A stretch of DNA of 64,000 nt from Antedon mediterranea (lineage: Eukaryota > Echinodermata > Crinoidea > Comatulida > Antedonidae): NCBI RefSeq assembly GCF_964355755.1, contig NC_092679.1, positions 6,698,001-6,762,000 of the forward strand, written 5' to 3'. The notes beneath the pieces were generated by a model. The model made no database searches. It was given only the letters and a program-made list of their open reading frames with translations, and was not told where the DNA came from. Within the stretch, counting starts at the first letter, position 1. Every line of letters starts with the position of its first letter. Position numbers and translations under genes: made by a program. Shown piece after piece: positions 14,341 through 26,459 of the stretch.

Positions 14341-14484
14341 AGCTGCGTTCCCACTAAACGCAACGCAAAACGTGTTGACCTATGACAAGCAACAGTTCGA
14401 AAAATCCATTGCTTGTGAATTGTCGAACTCATTTACGCTGCGTTACGTCCTTGTGTTGTGTCTCTAGTGTAAAAGCATTAAGCT
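14341..14484. mobile_element. Foldback MITE family 2, second adjacent copy
   Basis: It begins AGCTGCGTTCCCACTAAACG right after the previous copy and ends near TCTCTAGTGTAAAAGCATTA, with the family core TGACAAGCAAC / GCTTGTGAATTGTC. It is more diverged than its neighbour. Confidence 0.7.
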
Positions 14485-14610
14485 GCGTTCACATAAAGCC
14501 CAGATCCGGTCTGGTGGTCGATAAAAAATCGTGGAAAATGGGAAATAGAATAGAAGCGATACAAGATACCCAGATTTTAGAATTTAGAAGGCATGCAATC
14601 GACGAGAAAC

Positions 14611-14688
14611 AAATCACGACTAAATGACGATTCACGACTAAACGACGATTCACGACTAAACGACGATTCACGACTACACGACGAATCA
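14611..14688. repeat. 18-bp tandem repeat, about 4 copies
   Basis: The unit ACGACGATTCACGACTAA repeats with few changes just right of the paired foldback copies. Confidence 0.85.
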
Positions 14689-15944
14689 GGAGAAACGATT
14701 TACAATGATACATTGATATATTTCCTTTCTTGTTGATTTCTTAGATTTAAGTTTCAAACTAAAAAGAGAGGAGACACAATCGTAGACTAGAACTAATCGA
14801 TGGTCTATTTCCAAAAGCGTTCGATTAGTTTAATAGATAATGGATTACAGCTGCATTGCTAGATCTAAATCGAGCAGATACTTGACTTCAAAAATAGATC
14901 TAACCGAATTGTTTTAATGTACAGTAGTACATCTCTATTGGTTGCCAGAGTGTCTGCCAAAAGCAACTCAATTTATATCAAATACAATGTGTAGCGAACT
15001 CTATATATAGCTTGGAATATCGCATGATATTTTTTTATGAGAATTAATTATGCTTTCTAAACACATATTCGTCTATTTTTAGCCTCCCGTAATTAATTCC
15101 TCAACAATTGACTTGATTCTTTTAAATTATTATTTATAATAACTTGAACAATATAGGATCAACAAATTATGATTTGTACGTACGTGAATAGGTGGATTTG
15201 ACCACATATCTGATTATGCAGCTGTCACTAGGTAAGGTTTAACTGAACATCGAAAGTCATCTAGATACGAGCCTGAACGACGCATAAACGTCTAAAAAAT
15301 CCAGTACGGTAGCACAAACGTCAGCCAATCAAATTCCTCTTCACATATTGAACTATACAGAAGTACACGAATACTAATAATGGAAAAGATGATAATGCCC
15401 TGTACTTCATCGTTAGTATAAAAACTGTATTAGGAGAGCTCTGGGTCAATATTAGTTTGAAATGATCGATATAGCCCGGGTCACGTGGTGCAGGTGGAAC
15501 ATTAATCTGTAGTACATTATATGAATTCAATATCGTAATCAAACATAACTGAACTTAGCGAATTGCAACCTCTGCAAGTAGACACACTTGCACCGAAATT
15601 AAAACATCTATAGTCGTAACTGTACGGAATCAAATTTCAACTGTCATTAGTCGAATTGCATATATAATTGTTATGTTCCCACCAACGAAAGCCTACCATT
15701 ACACTAGGAATTCGGCAACATATTGCGGATAAAAATATATTTTACGGCACTTAAATTTCAGTACTAGGCTACAGTGACGCCACATCTTTTAATAACATTT
15801 TATTAGCTACATTAAATTTAGGTCCTCACATTATACGAGATAACGGAAAGATATCAGTGAAAGACGTACAATTGCTCGAAAGTATATATGAAACTGAACA
15901 TTTCTTATCTCGCATATATTGCTTCATTTTCGTTCAATCATATT

Positions 15945-16320
15945 TTGTTATAACCAAACAATTATCTTACAAATGGAAGACTCTTAAATAAGTTAGAAAA
16001 TCTTCTAATATTCATGCTCACTTTTAACAGTAATTTCCTTTCATTTTATATGAACAGAAACTGCGTTGTTGAAATTACAAAACAATCTAATTTACATTTC
16101 CTTTCTAATTAAACGTACATCTTGTTATAAACCAAAACAATTATCTAAAAAAATGCCTTGCTGAAATCCATCAGTTGGTATAGTCTCTATCCTCTCTCTC
16201 TCTTTCTTTGCTTTCCTTTAACAGTAATTTCCTTTCTTTTTGATAACAGAGATGTTAATAAAAAACTACGTTGTTATTACAAAACAATCTAACATTTCCT
16301 TTCATTCTACTCAAACACAA
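15945..16320. repeat. Degenerate tandem duplication, unit about 180-200 bp
   Basis: Units start at 15945 and 16122, each with TTGTTATAA-ACCAAA-CAATTATC, AACAGTAATTTCCTTTC and TTACAAAACAATCTAA in the same order. The second unit has gained a CT-rich insert. Confidence 0.7.
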
Positions 16321-19300
16321 TCGTTTTAACCAACATGAATTAACCAAAAGTGGTTTATAATGAAATTAAATTATTGAAAGTAGTTAGCAAAACATCGTTT
16401 TATATTGTGTTATTTCTTTTTTCATTCTGCAGCTGTTTTTCAATGTTTATACAAAGAACAGAGTGAATGAACTGGGTAAGATTATCATTTGACATTATAC
16501 ATTAACAAAAGCTATACTAAATATCACCAACTAACCACGTGGTTATTTGAGACTTTTTCTCAAAGTCTATACTTTTTCATTTTAGTAGGTGTGTTCCACA
16601 TAATTCTATTCTTTCTTTCATTACTCTTGTCATTTTATTCTTTCTTCATCCTTAATAATTTTATTCTATCTTTATTTTGTTGTCATTTTATTCTTTGTTG
16701 ACTATTTGTATAGGGTTAGATATTTCATTACATATAACACTTTCTTGAACATTCTTCATTTATTAAAATAAATTTCAAGCATTTTTTTAGTTTCTTATAT
16801 TGCTTGGTAACATCTATCTATGGCAAACACTAAATTGGAAAAGCCTTGCTACTAAACCATTAACCTCTACTGCCAATTCTTTTGCTCTTTCTATGATTTG
16901 ATTTCACAAGATACCTCCACTTCAGACATAGAAATTCAATAACGAACAAGATATTTTCGTAGCCTTCGCAAACTTCGAATTTTCATCTAGCAGCTGTGGA
17001 AATGATTAGAAACGACTAATAAGTTCAAATAATTTCCCTAATAAATGTCTTCAATAAAATTTACATTTTTGTAAGCAGGTGTTAACGGGAAAGTAATTAT
17101 GTAAATTGGCTGATGGCTAATTAATGGTAATTAACTGAAATGTGGTATTTATGCAATAGTTAAAAGTCTTTTTTTTGTGTGTGTCGTGTACATACTACCT
17201 CGATACAAATGTAGACCTACTCCTTTTACACACAAAAAATCCATTACATTCAACGTTAAAATAGTCTAGGCCTATAAGTACTATACTTGTACTACCGTAA
17301 ACCCCTAGCCATAAGCTAGCTCGGGGCCTGATTCACACGAAAGTCTCTCCGCAATAAAGATGTTTCCACGGTGAAAGTTTTACAAAGAAAGGTTCTGTAT
17401 TCATAATATTATATCTATGTATATGATCTATTTATAGTACGAAACTGGGTTATTGTCAATTTTAATGATGCATCTCTAAAACTAAAATTGGTTTTATTTC
17501 ACCTATTAAATAATGGTAATATTATCATAGACATACACAACTGAAAGAAGCGCCTAATAAAATGAGCTGATATACTAATCTACAACAGAATATAGAATTA
17601 AATTCATAATCATAAAAATCATCAATCGAGCCGACTTTGTTCTGAAACCTATCAGTATTGTCAAAGACACGCTGTGTGTATTATATGCATACCATAACAT
17701 CTCAAAAGAAGTCATATTTGGGTTCTTTTCGAGATGGGCTTCTTTTCAATATGGGACTCTTTTCGAGATTTACTTTTGGGGGTGCTTCTTTTCAAAAAGA
17801 AACCCATGGGCTTTCGGTATACCATCATTATGTCCACTAAAATAACATGCTGATAATGTAACTATACGAAGAACATTGCGTCAGGGAAACATCAATTGGA
17901 TGTCCTACTCTGGCATGTCTAGCGCAAGAGTTTCTTTTCGCAAAAATGTAGGCCCCTACTACATTTAGTGCAATATGCTATACATACAGAATTATGGTCG
18001 AATGCGGTTCATTTTTCAATTAAAGTTTATCTTAATTAAAATATAAGTAATCAAGGAATACACAGGGTAAAAGCAGTAAACAATGGATGATAATACGAAA
18101 GAACATCGTTCCGATTAAAATATTTCAATGAAAGTTGATTTGACCACTTTTCTGATGATTTTGGGCTTAGCTCATTCAACTCTATCATTTTGTGTGAAGG
18201 GCGATCATGTAGAATGTGTCGGCAAAACGTCATGCGCGTTTCAAATCCCAAATGAATTGAACGCGTTTCCGACGTTACATGCATGTCATTCTCTGTCGGT
18301 GGATTTTACCTCCCTTAAATGATCCAAAAAAGAATATTTTAATGACCTCCAGCTGAAACTGTCTCTGCCCCGGGGCGATTCATTTGGTTTTATTTTCTTC
18401 TTTTGTGATAAATCGATAAAACATTATCTAAAAACAAACAGAGGATGTAATTATAAGTCCACATTCAACGACCTGGTTCACAAGGGAATACTGTTCAGTT
18501 AATTTAATTAGCAAAACTTGGACATAAACATTTATAAGGTCATTACTACCATAATAATAGATTACTTATTTATTTTCAGTTTTTAATCTTATTTTAAGGA
18601 AAATCCATTTCCCAAAGTTCGATACTTAATTTGACACGTATTTAAACTTCCAAAAAGGTAAAACAAATCATGGTGGAATGTGGTCCATTTTAAAATTAAA
18701 GTTTAGCTTAAAATAATCAACCTTTTGATGGATGTTCTCTTCTCATAAAAGATTTTACCTTTCCTTGGACTTTTTCCCACTCTCCGATTCCACATTCCAC
18801 TTGGTAATTTCAATATTTTGTTAATTTGAAAATGTATGTTTCAACTTTCCAAGTTAAAATTAAATATTTTAAAATTCATTTTCATTTATTTATTTCACGA
18901 TTTTCATTAAAAATTACAATAAACGAAGATTATCCAACGAATTTATTGGAAATTGTAACGACATTTAAGCGTTTATTACCGTAGAACAAAAGGCATCATA
19001 TCGCTTGATCAGCGATCCAAACGACATGGTTCAAAATGATCAGAAATTGGCCTCCTTTTCTTCAATTGCTCCTTGGAGAAAACATACGCGTAATTAAAGA
19101 GGTTTAAGTTTATAAAATGTTTAAATACGCCAGTATGCAATACTTTTCCCGGGATCTTTCCTGGTGATTTAGTCTAGACGAACACATTCTACAACAGTTA
19201 TAGGTCTACCTGATATATTAGTATGCTTTTCATTTGGTTTTTATAACGATTACACAAATATTAATTACAGGCCATTGTGAGCAATAAAATGTATCATTTT

Positions 19301-19781
19301 GCGTGGACATAATGGTAGACATATTACAATTGAAATCCACATCGTTTCCCTGCTCCATATATTTTATTATTAACGTGCATAGGATTTATTAGCTTTTAAA
19401 ACAAATATATAAACTCTTGTTCCTCAACTGGGTCATTTTCTATGAATCACCACTAAATGAGAACTAGGTATGACTCGCAAATATCTTAAATTATGAGGGA
19501 AACTGAAATTAAGGAATAGTAATTTTTTCCCTAGAATGTTATTCTTTTTATGGATGACAGGGATTGGATTTATTTGAATTATTTCTCTGTGTATTATTAA
19601 TAGTTCGAGTAATCAATTTCAAATTTCAAAACATTTGTATGATCAATGTTGATTATTGAACATTCTAATGTAGAACAATAATTGTCTTAGACTTATAAAA
19701 ATCAGTTGGCTGAGATTACATATTACATGATTGCCTTTAACTAGCCCATGGGCGTCATATCGAGTCACTGCGTAATTTTGA

Positions 19782-20580
19782 TTGGCAGAGAGTGTATATT
19801 TTAAAAGCAAAAAATGGTTTAAATTTATCTCCGAACATTCTACTGCTCCCTGTTTTTTTTCCTATCTTTTGTATTGCAATATCTTTTGGTGTAACACATT
19901 TCCATCCAATTTAAATAAACTTCAAATACTACAAAAGAAAATCATACGAATAATTTCGAATGTTTCACCTAGAACTAGTACAGATCCTCTATTTCGTTTT
20001 CTTAAATTATTAAAATTGACAGATAGGCCTACTAATATTTTTCAACAATGTTTATTTATTTACAAAAGCCAAAATGCTCTCCTTCCATCTCATTTACGCG
20101 ATATGTTTCACCCAATTATGAATTTCACGGCTATTCTACAAGAATTCTCAATAACCTTCATATTCCTAAACACAAAATTAGACCCAAGATATGGAACTCA
20201 CTTCCTAACAAAATTACAACTTCTGCAAACAAACATAGCTTCATCTTTAACACTAAACAATATTTAATACAAAAGTAATTTAATAATGAGTTATATTGTA
20301 GTTTTAATTACTTCACTATTACTTTATTCATATATACCATTTACTATTATTTACTAATTTGATTTTAATTACTTTTTGTTTTTGTTCAGGCACTTTCAAC
20401 GCAAGCTTTTGCTTTCCAGAAATTGTGCCTCCTCCATAATATTGTTTTATTCATTTTAAAGATGAGAAAACAAATTGTATTGTTTTAACTACCTTACTTC
20501 TCGTTATGAATTTTTGTATTGTATTATTTATATTTTGTATATTATTATTATAAAGGAAATAAATGTTACAATGAAATAAA
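19782..20580 (+). pseudogene. 3' remnant of a non-LTR retrotransposon (LINE) reverse-transcriptase ORF
   Basis: The frame from 19782 gives YLLYCNIFWCNT, LNKLQILQKKIIRIISN and CLFIYKSQNALLPSHL, the usual end of jockey/CR1-type reverse transcriptases. Near 20115-20125 the reading shifts to the next frame, which continues with YSTRILNNLHIPKHK, IWNSLPNKI and a stop at 20276-20278. The catalytic YxDD region and everything 5' of it are missing. About 300 nt of 3' UTR-like AT-rich sequence follow, ending near ATAAAGGAAATAAATG. This is a dead 5'-truncated copy; exact ends are not clear. Confidence 0.78.
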
Positions 20581-20589
20581 ATCTCTCCC

Positions 20590-21060
20590 TATCATAACCA
20601 CAGTGACAATGATTCATTACCACCACTATCATCATCACACTCGTCGACATTGACGCTCATCATCTTCATAATCGATTTACCATTATCATTTATTGGCATC
20701 GTCATCATCATCATTACCATATTCATAGTGACGTTATCATTGTCAGCATTATCGTCCCTACCATCACATTATTTACTCATCATCCTTAATCTTCATATCA
20801 TCTCATCAACCTTACACTGCGATTTTCATCCATCATAAACCTCCTCCTTCCTTTCATTATCATACCTAATTCTTCCTTTCATTCATGTCCTAGTTCTTTT
20901 ATCCTCTCTTCATCCCACCATTTCCATCATCATCTACCTCATTCTTCCTTTCATTATCAACCGTACCTCATTTTTCCATTCATCATCTATTTATTCTTCC
21001 TTTCACCATCCATTTCTTTCATCCTCTCTTCATCTCACCACTACCACACTGATCGATCAA
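20590..21060. repeat. Pyrimidine-rich low-complexity tract (CAT/TTCC)
   Basis: From 20590 the plus strand is dominated by CAT/ATC triplets, then from about 20840 by CTTCCTTTCATT-like words. It lies just after the LINE remnant and may have grown from its tail. No coding signal. Confidence 0.7.
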
Positions 21061-22602
21061 TGTTTACTTGCTGCTACGTTTCTTAATTCATCTTCACTTC
21101 TCGTATTTCACCAGATATAGTAATATTACTTAACAATTGAGTTTCTTTGTGGGATCGATATCACTATTCATGTCACTGCATTAATACCTAGAACAGCAGA
21201 AGGAAGTATATTATATTTAAAGTAACCACTATTTACTGTATGCCTGCGTACACAATGATATGTAGGCCGGTGCCACAATAATGTTGGCCTCCTGAGATTT
21301 TCTAGAGATGTCATACATACACAGAAGCCGACCTAATGTCGGTGAATCGGAACAACTTATAAATTGCTATGAACCAAATAAATCATTGTTATTTCATTAA
21401 GAATAGATGTTCCTATAATTTTGTCACAGTAGGCCTGAAGTAGCCTACAAATGCGTAGACAGGGACATAACGACAGGAACAACACCCAGCGGTACTACTA
21501 CTGTATGTCTGTTAAATTGTGGGTACGACGACGAAGGGAAGCATCTAGTATAACCATGGGGGAAAAACTGGGGCAGAAATAAACAGTGTCTTGATCTGTG
21601 ACGTCAAAAAGCACGATACTGTCTCTTTAACATTCTAGTTGATTTGAACATGATGTTTGAACAGCAGCCGAGTAGATCACCTTAATACGACAATCAAACA
21701 AACGGGATAAATATTGACTGAATGACCCATTGAAATGGCGTATTGCAGTGGATCTGCGGCGGATTAAAATCTAGCCGTTGCTAAAATAAAAAAACATAAC
21801 AATTGACCACTAGATGTGAAGGTCTTTTTGTATGAGTGTTATTTGGAAAACAGGAACTGTTTATAAGTGTATTCATTTGGAAAGTGCTAGGTGACGATGG
21901 TTTTGTGTAAATTACACAGTAAACATGCGATATACAAAACAAGACTGCTGAAACTCTTCGTCAAATGCTTAAGATATCAAGGGGCCTACATAAGATCACA
22001 TACTCTCAGTGTAATTAGTCAAATATCATAACGCAATCTTGATATGGGTCTTCATTTAGAAGAGATTAAGGTAATAATCCTATACACTCGTAAAGGGTAT
22101 CAAATTAGAAGGTAGTGTTCTCTCTCAATATAGAAATCAAGCCTGGAAAATGAAACACATTACCGAATTATTGATATAATACTAGACTATTAAGTATAAA
22201 AAGGTCAAATAATATTGTACCTTGTCAATCCAATTGACAAAACCTATGTACCTACCAGTCCTGAAAATCTTGCTGGAAAGAAATTGTGAAAGTTCACAAT
22301 AGTCGTAATGTACTGTAATTTAGGTTTTTCTATTAATAAGTGACACCTAACAATAGTACTTCATTGTTTTATTGATTGTTTAAACATCACTGTTTATTCA
22401 AATTGAACGGAAAACAAATCGATACAACCAATAAGGAAAAACAGTTACAAATTAGTCAACAAATAATATTAGATTAAAGTATGCCTACCCAACTGAATGT
22501 AATATTGTTTTTTGCGTGACTAACCTTACAGAGTACATTTAAACTATTTATATTACTATTCCTATCACGAGAAATAAAATCCCAACGCATTCGACGCGTC
22601 TT

Positions 22603-22720
22603 AAGCTCTGTCTACACTATCAAACTTTATGCGACAAAAAATGTGATGTGCTCGTATATGGACACGATGTTGTCATATCAGTACCATATTTGGGCATTAC
22701 CATATTTAAGCATATCACAG
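22603..22720. mobile_element. MITE family 1 copy, flanked by TTAA on the left
   Basis: It begins AAGCTCTGTCTACACTATC after CTT and carries GTGCTCGTATATGGACACGA and CCATATTTGGGCATTACC. The right end is truncated. Confidence 0.75.
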
Positions 22721-24323
22721 AGGTTTAAGCTAAGAAAATTGCACAACGAACCGCGTATTTTTTTCTCTAAAAATTCGAGAGATTGCATGAAAGATAATTA
22801 ATACTTCCAAAATATAACTTAAACCAACTCTCTAAGAAAGTACATCTGTTGAAACGATAAAACTAATTGTGAGTTTGGATCGCCATACATCACCAAACTG
22901 TGTATACTGAATACAATTTGTAAATATAATTGATATCCGTATCTGATGACCAACGATTTTGAGTTAACTGTAGTGTGATGTGAGTGAGTCTGTTCGTAAC
23001 ATGTTTATTATTTTGAGCATTCTTTTACGTTGAAGACTCATTGACGCGCTTGGTGAAAGATTTCGTCAATGAACGAGCTCGTACAGATTAATTTGGTAAA
23101 ATATGGAAATGCATTTGACAATTGACCGTCGTCTGGTTCATCCTCATGTTTCGACGAAGCTAGAAATTTAGTTTGAGTTATAGGCCTAAATAAATTAATA
23201 GGCAACCCCAAATACGAAGTTGCAGTAGCATACCAAAGTTCATATACCTTTGCTATGCATGATGGGTAGGCCTAGGATTTTCTATTTTGTACGGTCTAAA
23301 ATACAAAACAATTTCTCAGAAGATATTATAGTATTTTTATAATTATAATAATGATAGCAGACACACTCTTTGTATGCATAATAGCAGTATCAGTGTTGTC
23401 CCTCAAAGCGATCTGTTTAAGCATTTTAATAACAAGTGAGTGACGTCACCGAATGGAAGGTATCGTAAAAAGAATCTGGATTCGAGGACTTCACGCATTC
23501 AAAAAAGAACATAAATTATCGTTAAAAAAAGGTATAAAATCAATAACTACGATCAGATACATTTCGAACAGTTGCGCGCGCTTGATTTACTAGCAGACGA
23601 TAATTAATGTTCGCATGTTTGTTTCATCTGCCCTTTATGCTGATTTCGTTCTTACTCGTCAATTCTTGAGCCTCATTTTAACAAATTGGACCAGCCTTTT
23701 ACCCGCTCATAAATGTCAGAATACGTGCATTTTTCCTACTTTGGCCCTAACAAGATTTATAAAAATGCAATGTGGTACTTATCGTCTGACAGTTTTGTTT
23801 CTGTGACAGATGAGAATACAATCATTGCTAAATAGCAAAGAAAACGAAAGAATAAAATATATCTAATCCAGATATAGCCTACAGTATATACAAACCATCT
23901 GAATCCGGCTACCTGAAAATGTACGACGTTAAATGGATACTTTCATTCATTTATGTCAAAATCAAATCGTGTTAATACATTGTGTGATGTTATTAAATAA
24001 CAAAATAACATGTTCATAATTTAAGATTAATATTATCATTAAATTTGAAATAAATATATGTCTATCGTTGTAAAGGTTGACCTAGAACAACACAGAGAGA
24101 CAGAGAACATTAAGGGACAGTAAAATCGACATGCATACCGACAGACAAACATACAGATGACATCAATAAAGGAAAACGAAAGATTACTGTTATGAGGCGC
24201 CACACAAGGGTGTAGACACAACGAAAGCGAGTTAGCAAATAAAAAGTGACAGTTCAAAATAATCAACCGCTTGTGATTGGTCAAATTACTCGCGTTTCGT
24301 TACGTGCTTACGCTGTGTTTGAG

Positions 24324-24575
24324 CCTCATGTTTGGTTCCCACTAGAGACGCAACACAACAACGTAACGCAACGTAAAGCTTGGTTCCCACTAGAACGTAA
24401 CGCAAGGACGTAAACGCAATGCCAGTGTTTTAACCAATGACAAGCGAAGTTATAGACAGTCAGCAATCACAAGCGAATAAGCTATCGCTTGTCATCGGTC
24501 AATTCGCTTACGTTGCGTTTACGTACTTGCGCTGCGTCCTAGTGGGAACCAAGCTTTAGTGGGGACCAAGTGTAG
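24324..24575. mobile_element. Foldback MITE family 2, one copy nested inside another
   Basis: The inner copy (about 24376-24556) opens AAGCTTGGTTCCCACTAGAA and closes CCTAGTGGGAACCAAGCTTT. It is flanked by pieces of a second copy: TTTGGTTCCCACTAGAGACG on the left and TAGTGGGGACCAAG on the right. Confidence 0.8.
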
Positions 24576-25144
24576 AACGACACAGTAGAGAGAATATACT
24601 AATAGAATGGTAAACCTGTATGTTAAATTTGTCGAAAAAGAGGCACAGTTCCCACCATAAAACACGCGAACGTACACGTAATTGTAACCAAAATTAAAAA
24701 CGCCAACGGATCATCTGATCTGTCGCTTAAGCTTGTGATTGGTGGTCAAATTGCTTGCGTTCACGTATGTCCTTGTTTGGGAAACACTATTTAAGGATTA
24801 ACAAAAAAGGTAGGCCTACCTCTATAAGCGAGTTAGCGAGCTAAAAACATTTATCAAGTTATATATAGCAATATCAACGTATAATTAGAATTAATAAATA
24901 ATGTAACCAAGGTTCAAATAAAAATAAAAGCGGCTGACGTAATTTGCTTAAATCGGAAGAAAACACATCTGTGAATGTCAAACGTCTGCTCAACAAATCA
25001 CATTGTTTTCAGCTGTTATGACAGAAAAAAAGAAAACTGGTTTATAATTATATACTGTAGTAAGGAATTTGATGACCACTCTGCGGCCGCGTGTATATGA
25101 AGGTGTTTAAATTGTTTTTGGATTTCATTTGGGGCTCTCGCTCT

Positions 25145-25302
25145 AAAGCCGATTTTCCATAAGGCGATTTTGTACGCGCGAATCGTAAGCGACAGATTAT
25201 ACGCATGCGTATTCATGTTTCCATCCAAATCCCTTTCTGCCCATGCGTAAGTTTACGCTGTCGATTCGCGCGAACAGATTCGCCTAGAGGAAATCGGCTT
25301 AA
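25145..25302. mobile_element. MITE family 3 copy (AAAGCCGATTTTCC ends)
   Basis: Ends AAAGCCGATTTTCCATAAGG and TAGAGGAAATCGGCTT are inverted. Inside lies a second inverted pair built on GCGCGAATCG and CGATTCGCGCG, plus ATACGCATGCGTATTCATG. Confidence 0.88.
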
Positions 25303-25625
25303 ATATGCGTTTTGTTCAGTCAGTTACTCAGTAGCCTATTATTAAAGTTGTCTTACGGAAATTAATACACTTGCAATCCGTATATACGTTGGAAACCTAC
25401 GCACCTGATTTGAGATTTTTCTGGGTCACATCTTAAACGACTCTTTAATTGCGTAATTAATCTGTTTTAAATGGACACTCTAGCCGGAAATTACTGCCTT
25501 ATTGTCTTTAATTTCAGCAATGATTAGACTTAATAATTTAAATCAAAGAACGAGATGCGTGTTGATTGGTTAGCCATTTCATTAGTCAGACTGGATTCCG
25601 TTTTCAACTTTAGTCATAATTCGAA

Positions 25626-25735
25626 TTAAGCTACACTATCACACTAGTTTGACAAACAAATTGTGATGTGTCCAAATATGGTAGTGCTATGCTTAAATAT
25701 GGTAGTGATACGACATCATCATGTCCATATATGGT
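25626..25735. mobile_element. MITE family 1 copy
   Basis: It begins TTAAGCTACACTATCACAC and has TGTGTCCAAATATGGTAGTG twice in variant form and ACATCATCATGTCCATATAT. The right end is missing. Confidence 0.7.
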
Positions 25736-25797
25736 ATCAGACTTGTATGACACAATATTACGTTTCTATGAGAAAAACAAAAGGCAATATTATTATA

Positions 25798-26136
25798 TTT
25801 TAAAGATGTATTGTCCCTCAAAAACATGAAAAATGACGATTAATTAAATCAAACTTTGAATATGTTATTTTGTAGTTTTAATAAAGTTAATCACTTCAAT
25901 AGAAAAAAAATGAAAAAAAATAATCACGTTTTCACTTATAAAATGACAAAATAAATGTTAAAATTCAACCAAAAATCTATTGGCTGGCAGCCAATTTGAC
26001 CATTTTTTTTGCTTTAAATTACATTTTTTCAGGTAAATTTTAGGTCAAAGTGGATAAGTATTATGTTACATTAAAATGGAATATTCAACAAAAATTTGTT
26101 TACGAATAATTTTTAAAGGGACAATACATCTTTAAA
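25798..26136. mobile_element. 340-bp MITE with TTTAAAGATGTATTGTCCCT ends (family 5)
   Basis: The left end TTTAAAGATGTATTGTCCCT is the exact reverse complement of the right end AGGGACAATACATCTTTAAA. The interior is AT-rich with no frame. A partial relative lies at 34161. Confidence 0.88.
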
Positions 26137-26315
26137 CGATCTATTTTAGTTAAGCTTATCGTACCTCAATTAACGGTACGAGCTAATAATAAAATATTAT
26201 GTGCAAACGACAAAGAACAGTAAAACAATATTGTGCCCGTCGTCGTTTTGAAAGCGCGCAGTTGCTTTATTATTAGGTTGTAAACAACAATTAGAAATTA
26301 CAGTTTCTTGATCAA

Positions 26316-26342
26316 TATATAATATATATATATATATATATG
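26316..26342. repeat. (TA)n microsatellite
   Basis: A TA dinucleotide run of about 24 bases. Confidence 0.9.
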
Positions 26343-26354
26343 TTCTTAATGAAA

Positions 26355-26459
26355 CAAGGCCATATACATGGCTGCAGTCGCGTGCTCAAGTTAGTGTTTA
26401 CTGACCGACCAACCGACCGACATAGTGAGCTGTAGAGTCGCGTTGCACGCTACTAAAAA
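26355..26459 (+). mobile_element. Family 4 element (GACCGACC core), copy 1
   Basis: It runs from CAAGGCCATATACATGGCTG through a CGACC/CGAC repeat to AGAGTCGCGTTGCACGC. The ends hold the inverted pair AGTCGCGTGC / GCACGC. Confidence 0.85.

Larger units (their letters stand above)
9407..19781. other. Gene-free stretch upstream of the PKDCC-like exon
   Basis: No coding exon is supported. The stretch should hold the promoter of the PKDCC-like gene just right of 9406, but no clear TATA or initiator can be assigned. The recognisable content is one family-1 MITE, two family-2 foldbacks and two tandem repeats, listed separately. Confidence 0.6.

Noticed and set aside
14489-14713. Frame with repeated RRLVVN peptide
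   Set aside because: The peptide repeat is only the translation of the 18-bp tandem repeat at 14611-14688.
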